From an uncultured Fretibacterium sp. (lineage in GTDB: Bacteria; Synergistota; Synergistia; Synergistales; Aminobacteriaceae), in contig CALAUZ010000058.1 of assembly GCA_937892105.1 (NCBI GenBank), positions 1 through 5,053 of the forward strand: a DNA stretch of 5,053 bases, written 5' to 3'. The number at the start of each line of letters is the position of its first letter. Within the stretch, counting starts at the first letter, position 1. Made by a program: the position numbers and the translations under genes. This document shows, one piece after another, positions 1-4,665 of this stretch. The notes under the pieces were generated by a model. That model was given only the letters and a program-made list of their open reading frames with translations. It searched no databases and was not told the origin of the DNA.

Positions 1-2
1 CG

Positions 3-128
3 GGGAGCTTCCCTGATGAGGGAGAAATATTCCATTATGATGGCTGGGCGATAAAGGTTGCCGGGCTTGAGGATCACCGAATAACTTTGCTTAACCTGTC
101 GAAATATCAAGAGGAAATCACAGAATAA
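3..128 (+). CDS. CorC/HlyC-family transporter, C-terminal end (partial)
   Basis: The frame is open from the left edge and gives 41 residues before a TAA at 126-128. The start of the gene lies outside the window. The peptide begins GSFPDEGEIFHYDGW and continues with a Val-rich strand and a DHRIT segment. This matches the end of the transporter-associated CorC_HlyC domain, in which a G-x-x-P-x-x-G-E turn, an aromatic-rich strand and a final R-I strand are typical. In the family this domain follows a membrane DUF21/CNNM segment and a pair of CBS domains, and full proteins are about 400 or more residues; they are linked to magnesium, cobalt or sodium transport at the inner membrane. Only the tail is visible, so the membrane part and substrate cannot be judged. 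A hairpin terminator follows 13 bases after the stop, so this gene ends its own transcript. Confidence 0.75.
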   Translation, partial: GSFPDEGEIFHYDGWAIKVAGLEDHRITLLNLSKYQEEITE

Positions 129-141
129 CGCTATAAAAAAA

Positions 142-176
142 TCCCCCTGGCCATGATGACTGGGGGAAAATTTTTT
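142..176 (+). terminator. Rho-independent terminator after the CorC-like gene
   Basis: The arms TCCCCC (142-147) and GGGGGA (162-167) form a six-pair stem with a 14-base loop. AAA and then a run of six T (171-176) follow. The hairpin sits just after the stop at 128 and before the next promoters, as expected for the end of the upstream transcript. The A-run at 135-141 can partly pair with the T-run, so weak action on the other strand is possible. Confidence 0.7.
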
Positions 177-214
177 GCCTCATGATTCTTACTTTGCTTT
201 AGGTAAACCGTTCA

Positions 215-243
215 TTAACTCTATAAATTTCATGTGGTATAAT
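215..243 (+). promoter_or_regulatory. Sigma70-like promoter P1 for the prenyltransferase gene
   Basis: TTAACT (215-220) is separated by 17 bases from a perfect TATAAT (238-243). A TG one base upstream of the -10 box makes it an extended -10 promoter. The predicted start is near 250, giving a leader of about 120 bases before the ATG at 374. This is consensus reading only, with no evidence of activity. Confidence 0.6.
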
Positions 244-268
244 CGCCAAAATCTATTTGAGAAAGGGC

Positions 269-297
269 TTGACATCATGAGTCTGTTGTTGTATGCT
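269..297 (+). promoter_or_regulatory. Sigma70-like promoter P2 for the prenyltransferase gene
   Basis: A perfect TTGACA (269-274) is followed after 17 bases by TATGCT (292-297). The predicted start is near 304, about 70 bases before the UbiA-type gene. It lies downstream of P1, so the two could act in tandem. The -10 box matches four of six consensus positions. Confidence 0.5.
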
Positions 298-373
298 CAC
301 AGCACAGCACTAATCTAATACACTGTCAGAATTTTCCGTATAACGCAAGACTTATCCGCCCGGAGTCCCGGCC

Positions 374-1237
374 ATGAAGAGAAAACTCACTCTCATGTTG
401 TCGGAAATGCGCGTTAAGCAATGGACAAAGAATTTTCTTGTGTATTCCGCGCCCCTATTCAACGGTAGCTTATTCAATCCTTCAAATTTCCTCATATCAT
501 CAGCTGTGTTCATGTCATTCTGCATGGCCTCAAGCGGAATCTATATCATCAATGACATATTCGACATGGACAAAGACCGCCTCAACCCTGAAAAACGTTC
601 AAGGCCTTTAGCTTCTGGGGAACTTAGCGCGGGATATGCCCTTACTGTTTCGGTGATGCTCATTGCGTGTTCACTCGCGGTTTCATTCGTCATAAGCTGT
701 GAATATTTCTGCCTACTTTCATCATATGTCGCGCTGAATGTCCTTTACGCTGTGAGGCTGAAGAATATCGTGATAGTTGACGTTATGTCGGTGGCATATG
801 GATTTGTGGTGAGGGCTATTGCGGGTGCTGTGTCATGTGGTGTGAAAATGACAGCGTGGTTTTTGCTGTGTGTAATGTTCCTGTCATTGTTCTTGGCACT
901 CGGTAAGAGACGTTACGAGCTTTCCGGCGAAAAACTCAGGGAGGGGCGCGAAGTCCTGACGGATTACAGCATTGACCTTATAGACAAGATGATGAACATA
1001 ACCACTTCAGCATTGATTATGAGTTATGCCCTATTCACGATGGACTCTGCCACGAAAAACAGCCGTGCAATGTCGCTCACAGTCCCGCTTGTGCTTTATG
1101 GTGTGTTTTACTATTTGTATGTCGTTCATGTCAAGCGCGGAGGTGGGAGTCCTGATGAAGCACTGTATAAGGAGAAACCAATACTGATTACGGTTGCTGT
1201 TTATGTGCTTTATGTGATTGCAGTAAGAAATTTCTAA
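374..1237 (+). CDS. UbiA-superfamily prenyltransferase, decaprenyl-phosphate phosphoribosyltransferase type
   Basis: The product is a 287-residue multi-pass inner-membrane protein, a usual length for the family. The first Asp-rich motif NDIFDMDKD (residues 60-68; D61, D64, D68) binds the Mg-prenyl-phosphate in UbiA enzymes. It runs into LNPEKRSRPLASG (70-82), the form seen in DPPR-synthase-like members rather than in quinone or heme enzymes. A second conserved stretch, Y125 to D136 with K130-N131, and LALGKRRYEL (174-183) also fit this subgroup. Such enzymes move 5-phosphoribose from PRPP to a polyprenyl phosphate, making a lipid-linked pentose for cell-surface glycans. The ATG start is supported by GGAG at 362-365, eight bases upstream. 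Two promoters precede the gene and a GT-C-like gene follows after 15 bases, so they form an operon. Family placement is firm; the exact lipid and sugar substrates are inferred. Confidence 0.85.
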   Translation: MKRKLTLMLSEMRVKQWTKNFLVYSAPLFNGSLFNPSNFLISSAVFMSFCMASSGIYIINDIFDMDKDRLNPEKRSRPLASGELSAGYALTVSVMLIACSLAVSFVISCEYFCLLSSYVALNVLYAVRLKNIVIVDVMSVAYGFVVRAIAGAVSCGVKMTAWFLLCVMFLSLFLALGKRRYELSGEKLREGREVLTDYSIDLIDKMMNITTSALIMSYALFTMDSATKNSRAMSLTVPLVLYGVFYYLYVVHVKRGGGSPDEALYKEKPILITVAVYVLYVIAVRNF

Positions 1238-1238
1238 T

Positions 1239-1255
1239 AGGAGGAATGAATTTTG
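1239..1255 (+). promoter_or_regulatory. Shine-Dalgarno site that sets a TTG start
   Basis: AGGAGG (1239-1244) lies eight bases before TTG at 1253-1255. The nearer ATG at 1246 is in a different frame that stops after 29 codons. An in-frame TGA at 1247-1249 excludes longer starts, so TTG is the best start for the membrane-protein frame. The site begins two bases after the UbiA-type stop codon, suggesting coupled translation. Confidence 0.7.
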
Positions 1256-1807
1256 AAGAGCGTGAAATTCCGTTACCTTTTCAAGATATATGCAGCTGTT
1301 GTTGCGTATATCTGCACTTTCATGATTTATCCGGCTCATGATGACTTTGGTTATACCGCGCCTAAGCTAGGATTAAACCTGCCTGAACAACTTATGTCTA
1401 CTGCAACATTTTGGAGGCCGTTCGACAGGCTCATAGAGTATGGGCTGGGCTATGCGCCGTATTTGTACCCATATGTTAATCATTTTATGGTGCTAGCCGG
1501 GCATTTCCTGCTTTGCTTATTGCTGTATGTTGTTCTGAAAAAGCTGACTGGCGACAAAAATTATTCGCTTATAGGCGCGTTCTATTTCTGCCTGTCCCCC
1601 TGTATTGTATGCACCGTAACCAATTTGGATTTCATCAATCAGGTATGGGCAATAACAACTGGAATGGCGGCAACATTCTTTTTCTTTAGGGCGGCATATG
1701 ACTGGCAAAAGCGGATCTCTAGTACTGTGGCTTTTATTGGCTTTTGTGGCGACATTGGTCAAGGAGAACGGCATTGTATGGCACAACTTGCGGAAGAATC
1801 CCGATGA
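1253..1807 (+). pseudogene. GT-C-like membrane glycosyltransferase, frameshifted and truncated
   Basis: The frame starts at a TTG and gives 184 residues. Residues 1-150 look like the N-terminal third of a GT-C integral-membrane glycosyltransferase (PMT/ArnT/TMTC-like). They show a first membrane helix (about 10-26), an extracytoplasmic acidic pair in HDDFGY (29-34), a WRPFDRL segment (54-60), a PYVNHFMVLAGH helix (73-84) and further hydrophobic helices at about 80-95, 106-122 and 132-147. From about residue 152 this frame turns non-hydrophobic and stops at 1805-1807. The next frame carries a proper helix, LVLWLLLAFVATLV, followed by KENG, a loop typical of this fold. A one-base shift near 1704-1713 therefore broke the gene. 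Even across the shift, similarity ends near 1770, whereas whole enzymes have roughly 400-600 residues, so it is a remnant. The close UbiA-type neighbour suggests it once used a polyprenyl-phospho-sugar. The exact subfamily is not recognised. Confidence 0.65.
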
Positions 1808-2015
1808 CTTGCCGAAAGAAGCGGGGGAATATATTTGTATTTATTCAGATGCTTATGGCGGTGATACTACAGTCATAGCAGAGTGGCATATCCAGTATCA
1901 GGACGAGGGCGAGGGACACTACCTGAAAATGGACGAGAACTTTGTGTACAACGGCATTTGCATAGACGAAGTTGTTATCGCTTGGTGTGAGATACCTAAA
2001 TTCGAGGAGGCATGA
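1698..2015 (+). CDS. DUF551-like small protein fused behind a GT-C remnant helix
   Basis: The frame from ATG 1698 gives 105 residues of two unlike parts. Residues 4-25 are a membrane helix plus KENG that belongs to the broken glycosyltransferase. Residues 26-105, from IVWHNLRKNPDDLP to AWCEIPKF, form a soluble acidic domain. Its opening W-x-x-L-R-K-x-P-x-x-L-P-x-x-G-x-Y and closing V-I-A-W-C-E-I-P-x-F resemble small DUF551-type proteins of phages and gut bacteria, whose function is unknown. The soluble protein may start on its own: AAGGAGAA (1761-1768) lies just before ATT GTA TGG at 1773, where an ATG would be expected, so ATT may be a mutated or rare start. The stop TGA (2013-2015) touches the left repeat of the IS, so the C-terminus appears intact. 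The family call is from the sequence pattern only. Confidence 0.5.
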   Translation: MTGKSGSLVLWLLLAFVATLVKENGIVWHNLRKNPDDLPKEAGEYICIYSDAYGGDTTVIAEWHIQYQDEGEGHYLKMDENFVYNGICIDEVVIAWCEIPKFEEA

Positions 2016-2038
2016 TAAAAAGGTGGTAAACGAACAAG
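2015..2038 (+). repeat. Left inverted repeat of the IS110 element
   Basis: It contains two blocks, ATAAAAAG (2015-2022) and AACGAACAAG (2029-2038). Both occur in reverse complement at 3355-3374. The blocks are six bases apart here but two bases apart on the right, so the repeat is imperfect by a four-base insertion. The first block overlaps the stop codon of the preceding gene by one base. Confidence 0.65.
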
Positions 2039-2049
2039 CGGTAATGTGA

Positions 2050-2200
2050 TACGCTGAAGCGATTCAGCGGAACCCAGGCATCAGTTCGTCATATTTTGTA
2101 AGGGCAATGACCCTTGTCAAGGAGAATGAAGAGCTTTTGCCGCATCATACTATAGTCCATTGAGACTGAATGGGAGATTGGAACACACTACCGATCAGAC
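2050..2200 (+). ncRNA. Candidate bridge RNA in the IS110 5' leader
   Basis: The leader between the left repeat and the transposase folds by eye into successive hairpins. The first is a perfect seven-pair stem CGCTGAA/TTCAGCG (2052-2058/2063-2069) closed by a GCGA (GNRA) tetraloop. The second has a weak base GGCA/TGCC (2077-2080/2138-2141), unpaired sides (2081-2095 and 2121-2137) and an apical stem 2096-2104/2111-2120 with one bulge. The third has an apical stem TCCATT/AATGGG (2156-2161/2169-2174). A 5' stem-loop followed by two stem-loops with internal loops is the plan known for IS110 bridge RNAs, whose loops pair with target and donor DNA. No promoter or guide pairing could be shown with confidence, and the RNA's ends are approximate. 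Confidence 0.45.
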
Positions 2201-2223
2201 TTTCCGCTGAAGTAAAACGGAGG
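2201..2223 (+). promoter_or_regulatory. Hairpin masking the transposase ribosome binding site
   Basis: TTTCCG (2201-2206) can pair with CGGAGG (2218-2223), two of the six pairs being G-U, leaving an 11-base loop. The 3' arm is the Shine-Dalgarno sequence of the transposase, five bases before ATG 2229. The fold would lower translation, a common way to limit transposase production. The stem is short, so the effect is uncertain. Confidence 0.4.
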
Positions 2224-2228
2224 TCATT

Positions 2229-3341
2229 ATGACAGTTTTCATGGGCGCGGATTTGCACAAGACACAGATTACCGTACACGTCCGAGCTGGAGACAAGGTT
2301 GAATCTTTGTCTGAAATCAAACAGTATCCGACGACACAGGGCGGGTACGCCGAGCTTCTGGCAAGAATTGCTGAATACAAATCTGCCGGGCATGAGGTGA
2401 AGGTTGGAGTTGAATCGACCGGGAACACAAGGTTCTTCAAGAATCAGGTTGAGAAAGCGGGTGCGGAAGTAACCGTAATCAATACCTTAAAGTTCAAGGT
2501 AATTAACGAGTCAACGAAGAAAACTGACAAGCATGACGCTTCGACAATCTCAGAGTTTCTTGAGAAAGATATGCTGCCGGAAAGCTATGTCTGCAATCAG
2601 GAAACGGAAAACCTGAGACGGCTCCTGAAGTCAAGGGAAAGACTTGTCCATTCGATTGTCGGACAGAAGAATGAGGTGCATGCGCTTCTGGTAAGCATGG
2701 GGCTTAATGATGAGCTGCGAAGCCTTCAAAGCAAAAAAGGGCGCCAGAAGGTTCTGGACACCCTGCTGTCGCACAGCGACCTCGTGCTCGAGGCACAATC
2801 AGTAAGACTGATGCTCCAAATCATAGACCAGATGTCAGAATCGGTCAAGGTGATTGAGAAGCAGCTTGCTGAGCTGACGAAAGATGACGAGATGGTGAAC
2901 CGCCTCATGACAATCCGTGGCTGCGGGAAAATAACGGCATGGATTATCAGGGCTTACACAGAAGATATAGGCAGATTTGCAAATGCAAAAAAATACGCGG
3001 CCTTCTGCGGGCTTGTTCCATGGGTACAGGATTCGAATGAGACCATTCATCATGGAAAGATTACAAAACGCGGACCTCAGGAATTGAGGACGGCGTTCGT
3101 TCAGTTAGTTTTGGGTATCCGTCGTTGTGGTGATACTTCGGAATGGAGAATCATGCAGCGGCTCGATTATATGAAGAAGAACAAAGGCAGCGGGAAATCA
3201 ATTGTAGCCGCTGCAAGAAAAATGGCAGAAATAACGTGGGCGTTGCTCACTGAAAAACAGGACTTTGATTCTAAAAAGATGATGGGAAAATACAAGCCCA
3301 TGAATCTTGTTGGGCAAGCTCTGACTGCTATTAATAAATAG
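2229..3341 (+). CDS. IS110-family transposase (bridge-RNA-guided recombinase type)
   Basis: The protein has 370 residues, in the usual 300-450 range. The N-terminal RuvC-like DEDD domain shows D8 in MGADLHKT, E62 in VGVESTG, and D100 and D103 in KTDKHDA. A helical linker at about 190-220 is likely a coiled coil. The C-terminal IS110/IS116/IS902 domain starts at IRGCGKITAW (229-238), continues through FCGLVPWVQDSNE (259-271) and ends its core with HGKITKRGPQELRT. S269 in the QDSN segment is at the position of the catalytic Ser. All expected active-site residues are present and the frame is open, so the enzyme is likely active. In this family it cuts and joins DNA with a bridge RNA that pairs with donor and target. 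The start is set by CGGAGG at 2218-2223. The long 5' leader and the inverted repeats belong to the same element. Confidence 0.93.
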   Translation: MTVFMGADLHKTQITVHVRAGDKVESLSEIKQYPTTQGGYAELLARIAEYKSAGHEVKVGVESTGNTRFFKNQVEKAGAEVTVINTLKFKVINESTKKTDKHDASTISEFLEKDMLPESYVCNQETENLRRLLKSRERLVHSIVGQKNEVHALLVSMGLNDELRSLQSKKGRQKVLDTLLSHSDLVLEAQSVRLMLQIIDQMSESVKVIEKQLAELTKDDEMVNRLMTIRGCGKITAWIIRAYTEDIGRFANAKKYAAFCGLVPWVQDSNETIHHGKITKRGPQELRTAFVQLVLGIRRCGDTSEWRIMQRLDYMKKNKGSGKSIVAAARKMAEITWALLTEKQDFDSKKMMGKYKPMNLVGQALTAINK

Positions 3342-3349
3342 CTTAGAAA

Positions 3350-3369
3350 GTTGACTTGTTCGTTGACTT
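3350..3369 (+). repeat. Tandem GTTGACTT repeat at the IS right end
   Basis: GTTGACTT occurs at 3350-3357 and again at 3362-3369, a 12-base period with GTTC between. Each copy contains TTGACT, close to a -35 box. The pair overlaps the right inverted repeat and may be a recombinase contact site or half of a promoter completed when the element circularises. Confidence 0.5.
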
Positions 3370-3374
3370 TTTAT
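3355..3374 (-). repeat. Right inverted repeat of the IS110 element
   Basis: CTTGTTCGTT (3355-3364) and CTTTTTAT (3367-3374) are exact reverse complements of the two blocks at 2029-2038 and 2015-2022. It begins 13 bases after the transposase stop. Its outer end lies directly against GGGAG (3375-3379), the ribosome binding site of the Rpn gene. Confidence 0.65.
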
Positions 3375-3384
3375 GGGAGTATAT

Positions 3385-4272
3385 ATGGCAAAAATTTCTA
3401 CACTACGGCCAAGCCCAACGGCATTGCTCAATCCGCGCTGCGACTCGTCATTCAAGGCAATGTTCGCGGCGGACAGCCCCGAATCAAACGCGGCTCTCAA
3501 AGACTTCATATCTACGATTCTGAATCGCGAGGTCAAGGAAATAAGCCTTCTTCCGAATGAGCCGGTCGTTGAAATCATCACGGAAAACCAGATGAGTTTC
3601 GATGTGAATGTCAAATTTGACAACAACGAAAAAATAGCCCTAGAAATGCAGGCTCGCAATCGGGAGTACGATTATTCCGCCCGTGCAGAAATCCAGGTTG
3701 CCCGGCTCCTGAGCACGAACAACATGAAGGGGGAAAATTGGGGCACACCCCCCGCGTACCAAGTTTCAGTCCTGAATTTCAGTCTTGATAAAAGTGACAA
3801 ATCGGCTCTTTCGTGGTACACTATGAAAGACGAAAGGGGGAACGACCTTGCGGGAAGGCTCAATGTCATCTTCTTTGACCTTGTGAAAATCCGCAAGCTG
3901 CTCGGAACTCCGCTCGCGAAGCTTTCAAAGCTAGAGAAATGGGGCTTGTTTCTGTCGTATGCAGATTCAGAAAAATACGCGGATTACATCACCGAACTGA
4001 CCGAATCCGAAGGGGGAATTATGAACGCACGCTCATCGCTCTTGACCGTCAGCCAGGACGAAATCAACTGGGCACGCCAGAATTCTATCTACATCGCCCA
4101 GCATGACTACAATGACGGCCTGTATAACGCCGAGAAAAGAGGCATCGCTCAGGGCGAACACAAGGCAAAAATCGAAACGGCACGGAACGCATTTGCAATG
4201 CACTTGACTCCAGAGCAAATTGTACAACTGACGGGTCTTTCTATCACTGAGGTACAACAACTGCAAGTTTAA
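3385..4272 (+). CDS. Rpn-family recombination-promoting nuclease / PD-(D/E)XK putative transposase
   Basis: The protein has 295 residues from ATG 3385, chosen because GGGAG (3375-3379) lies five bases upstream; an in-frame ATG at 3373 lacks a ribosome binding site. Residues 16-28 (NPRCDSSFKAMFA) match the conserved N-terminus of the family. FDVNVKF (72-78) and IALEMQAR (84-91) supply D73, E87 and Q89, a D...E-x-Q version of the PD-(D/E)XK nuclease core, followed by a tyrosine and arginine-rich helix. The middle, including WGLFLSYAD (186-194), is typical of Rpn-like proteins. The last part has a charged helix (about 245-268) and then LTPEQIVQLTGLSITEVQQL, a helix-turn-helix-like tail common in the group. 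E. coli Rpn proteins cut DNA, promote RecA-independent recombination and have been linked to phage defence. No operon partner is visible; the promoter could be supplied by the adjacent IS. Confidence 0.85.
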   Translation: MAKISTLRPSPTALLNPRCDSSFKAMFAADSPESNAALKDFISTILNREVKEISLLPNEPVVEIITENQMSFDVNVKFDNNEKIALEMQARNREYDYSARAEIQVARLLSTNNMKGENWGTPPAYQVSVLNFSLDKSDKSALSWYTMKDERGNDLAGRLNVIFFDLVKIRKLLGTPLAKLSKLEKWGLFLSYADSEKYADYITELTESEGGIMNARSSLLTVSQDEINWARQNSIYIAQHDYNDGLYNAEKRGIAQGEHKAKIETARNAFAMHLTPEQIVQLTGLSITEVQQLQV

Positions 4273-4296
4273 TGATACAATAAAAAATGCCGGAAC

Positions 4297-4332
4297 TCCC
4301 ATGCAAGCAAAAAAGCAGGAACTTGCATGGGA
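4297..4332 (+). other. Perfect 11-bp hairpin after the Rpn gene
   Basis: TCCCATGCAAG (4297-4307) pairs with CTTGCATGGGA (4322-4332) around a 14-base loop. It begins 25 bases after the Rpn stop. No T-run follows on either strand at the right distance, so it is not a classic terminator. It may stabilise the 3' end of the Rpn transcript. GGAACT occurs beside both arms (4292-4297 and 4318-4323) and again at 4354-4359. Confidence 0.55.
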
Positions 4333-4336
4333 TATA

Positions 4337-4442
4337 GCTCACCCGCTTCATGAGGAACTTCCACGAATGAGCCACCGGCTAACCGCTTTCGCGGTTAATT
4401 ACAAAAGTATGTGGTTGCCGCAGACAGGGCATCGCTACGGCA
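4337..4442 (+). other. Hairpin-rich non-coding stretch upstream of the small membrane peptide
   Basis: No convincing gene is seen here, but several stems are. GCTCA/TGAGC (4337-4341/4368-4372) encloses a GGAAcTTCC palindrome (4354-4362). TAACCGC/GCGGTTA (4380-4386/4391-4397) is a perfect seven-pair stem with a TTTC loop. TGCCG/CGGCA (4416-4420/4438-4442) forms a third stem. This could be a structured RNA or a conserved leader of the downstream peptide locus; no known RNA family is recognised. Confidence 0.35.
4396..4410 (+). repeat. Direct repeat copy 1 (TAATTACAAAAGTAT)
   Basis: It matches 14 of 15 bases of the copy at 4462-4476, 66 bases downstream. The first copy starts within the 3' arm of a stable hairpin. 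The A/T-rich sequence could be a protein-binding site, but no function is known. Confidence 0.5.
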
Positions 4443-4450
4443 CGATACAT

Positions 4451-4479
4451 TTCACTTGTCATAATTACAAAAATATAGT
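4451..4479 (+). promoter_or_regulatory. Possible promoter of the small membrane peptide
   Basis: TTCACT (4451-4456) and TATAGT (4474-4479) are 17 bases apart. An alternative pairing is TTGTCA (4456-4461) with TAACAT (4479-4484), also with a 17-base spacer. Either gives a start near 4486-4491 and a leader of about 45-50 bases before GTG 4536. Neither pair is perfect. Confidence 0.4.
4462..4476 (+). repeat. Direct repeat copy 2 (TAATTACAAAAATAT)
   Basis: This is the second copy of the 15-base repeat at 4396-4410, with one mismatch. It fills the spacer and part of the -10 box of the proposed promoter, so a protein bound here would compete with RNA polymerase. Such a role is an inference from position only. 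Confidence 0.5.
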
Positions 4480-4522
4480 AACATATTCTTGCACCCGTGA
4501 CATAGGGAGCGACCCGCAGGGG

Positions 4523-4545
4523 CAAAACTCACGAGGTGAGTTTTG
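4523..4545 (+). promoter_or_regulatory. 10-bp hairpin enclosing the start of the small peptide gene
   Basis: CAAAACTCAC (4523-4532) pairs perfectly with GTGAGTTTTG (4536-4545) across a three-base GAG loop. The 3' arm begins with the proposed GTG start codon, and GAGGTGA (4533-4539) resembles a Shine-Dalgarno site. Folding would hide the translation start, as in many type I toxin messages that are kept silent until processed. Confidence 0.5.
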
Positions 4546-4664
4546 AGCGATTCTCCGAGTGGCTATGCCACGAAGGCGTAATTCTTTCTTTGTCAGTCAA
4601 CTTCGTGTTGCTCGTTCTTGCATTGCTTGAGTACCTTCGCAAAAACAACGAAGAAAAAGAGTGA
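4536..4664 (+). CDS. Small single-pass membrane peptide, candidate type I toxin
   Basis: A 42-residue frame begins MSFERFSEWLCHEG, continues with a hydrophobic segment at about residues 15-31 (VILSLSV, then NFVLLVLALL) and ends in a charged tail, EYLRKNNEEKE. This is the layout of holin-like or Fst-like type I toxins, which insert in the inner membrane and lower its potential; no specific family match can be claimed. The start is uncertain: GTG 4536 is the only usual start codon between the upstream stop (TAG 4503-4505) and the membrane segment, it lacks a well-placed separate ribosome site, and it lies in a perfect hairpin. Seven bases after the stop (TGA 4662-4664) is an 11-bp hairpin shared with an opposing small RNA. 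It is a real-looking coding frame because hydrophobic and charged blocks are clearly separated, but it could be a chance open frame. Confidence 0.5.
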   Translation: MSFERFSEWLCHEGVILSLSVNFVLLVLALLEYLRKNNEEKE

Positions 4665-4665
4665 A

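Larger units (their letters stand above)
2015..3374 (+). mobile_element. IS110-family insertion sequence
   Basis: The element consists of one transposase gene (2229-3341), a 190-base structured non-coding leader on its 5' side and almost no non-coding DNA on its 3' side, all enclosed by inverted repeats at 2015-2038 and 3355-3374. IS110 elements move by a recombinase with RuvC-like and catalytic-Ser domains guided by a bridge RNA. They form circles, and many leave no target duplication. The exact ends cannot be fixed here; the repeat limits are used as the best estimate. The left repeat begins at the last base of the upstream small gene's stop codon, and the right repeat ends against the ribosome binding site of the Rpn gene. 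The open transposase and paired ends suggest an intact element. Confidence 0.75.

Noticed and set aside
277..318. A 13-codon frame (MSLLLYAHSTALI) in the leader of the UbiA-type gene, considered as a leader peptide.
   Set aside because: It overlaps the P2 promoter, has only a distant GAAAGGG upstream, and shows no run of regulatory codons or attenuator hairpins.
2012..2029. ATG at 2012 overlapping the upstream stop, with GGAGG just before it, considered as a gene cut by the IS.
   Set aside because: The GGAGG is only one base from the ATG, the frame stops after five codons, and GAGGAGGCA is the coding sequence for the end of the preceding protein.
2020..2163. A frame in the IS leader reads as helix-like sequence (for example YAEAIQRNPGISSSYF) and continues to 2163.
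   Set aside because: It has an internal TGA at 2047-2049 and no ribosome binding site, and the same bases form strong hairpins that fit a non-coding RNA better. A decayed gene remains possible.
2145..2440. Minus-strand open frames opposite the start of the transposase.
   Set aside because: They are shadows of the strongly supported plus-strand transposase and its leader, with no family features.
4301..4546. An 81-codon open frame on the plus strand.
   Set aside because: Its start lies inside an 11-bp hairpin, no ribosome binding site is seen, the composition looks random, and it runs through several hairpins and the peptide's start region.
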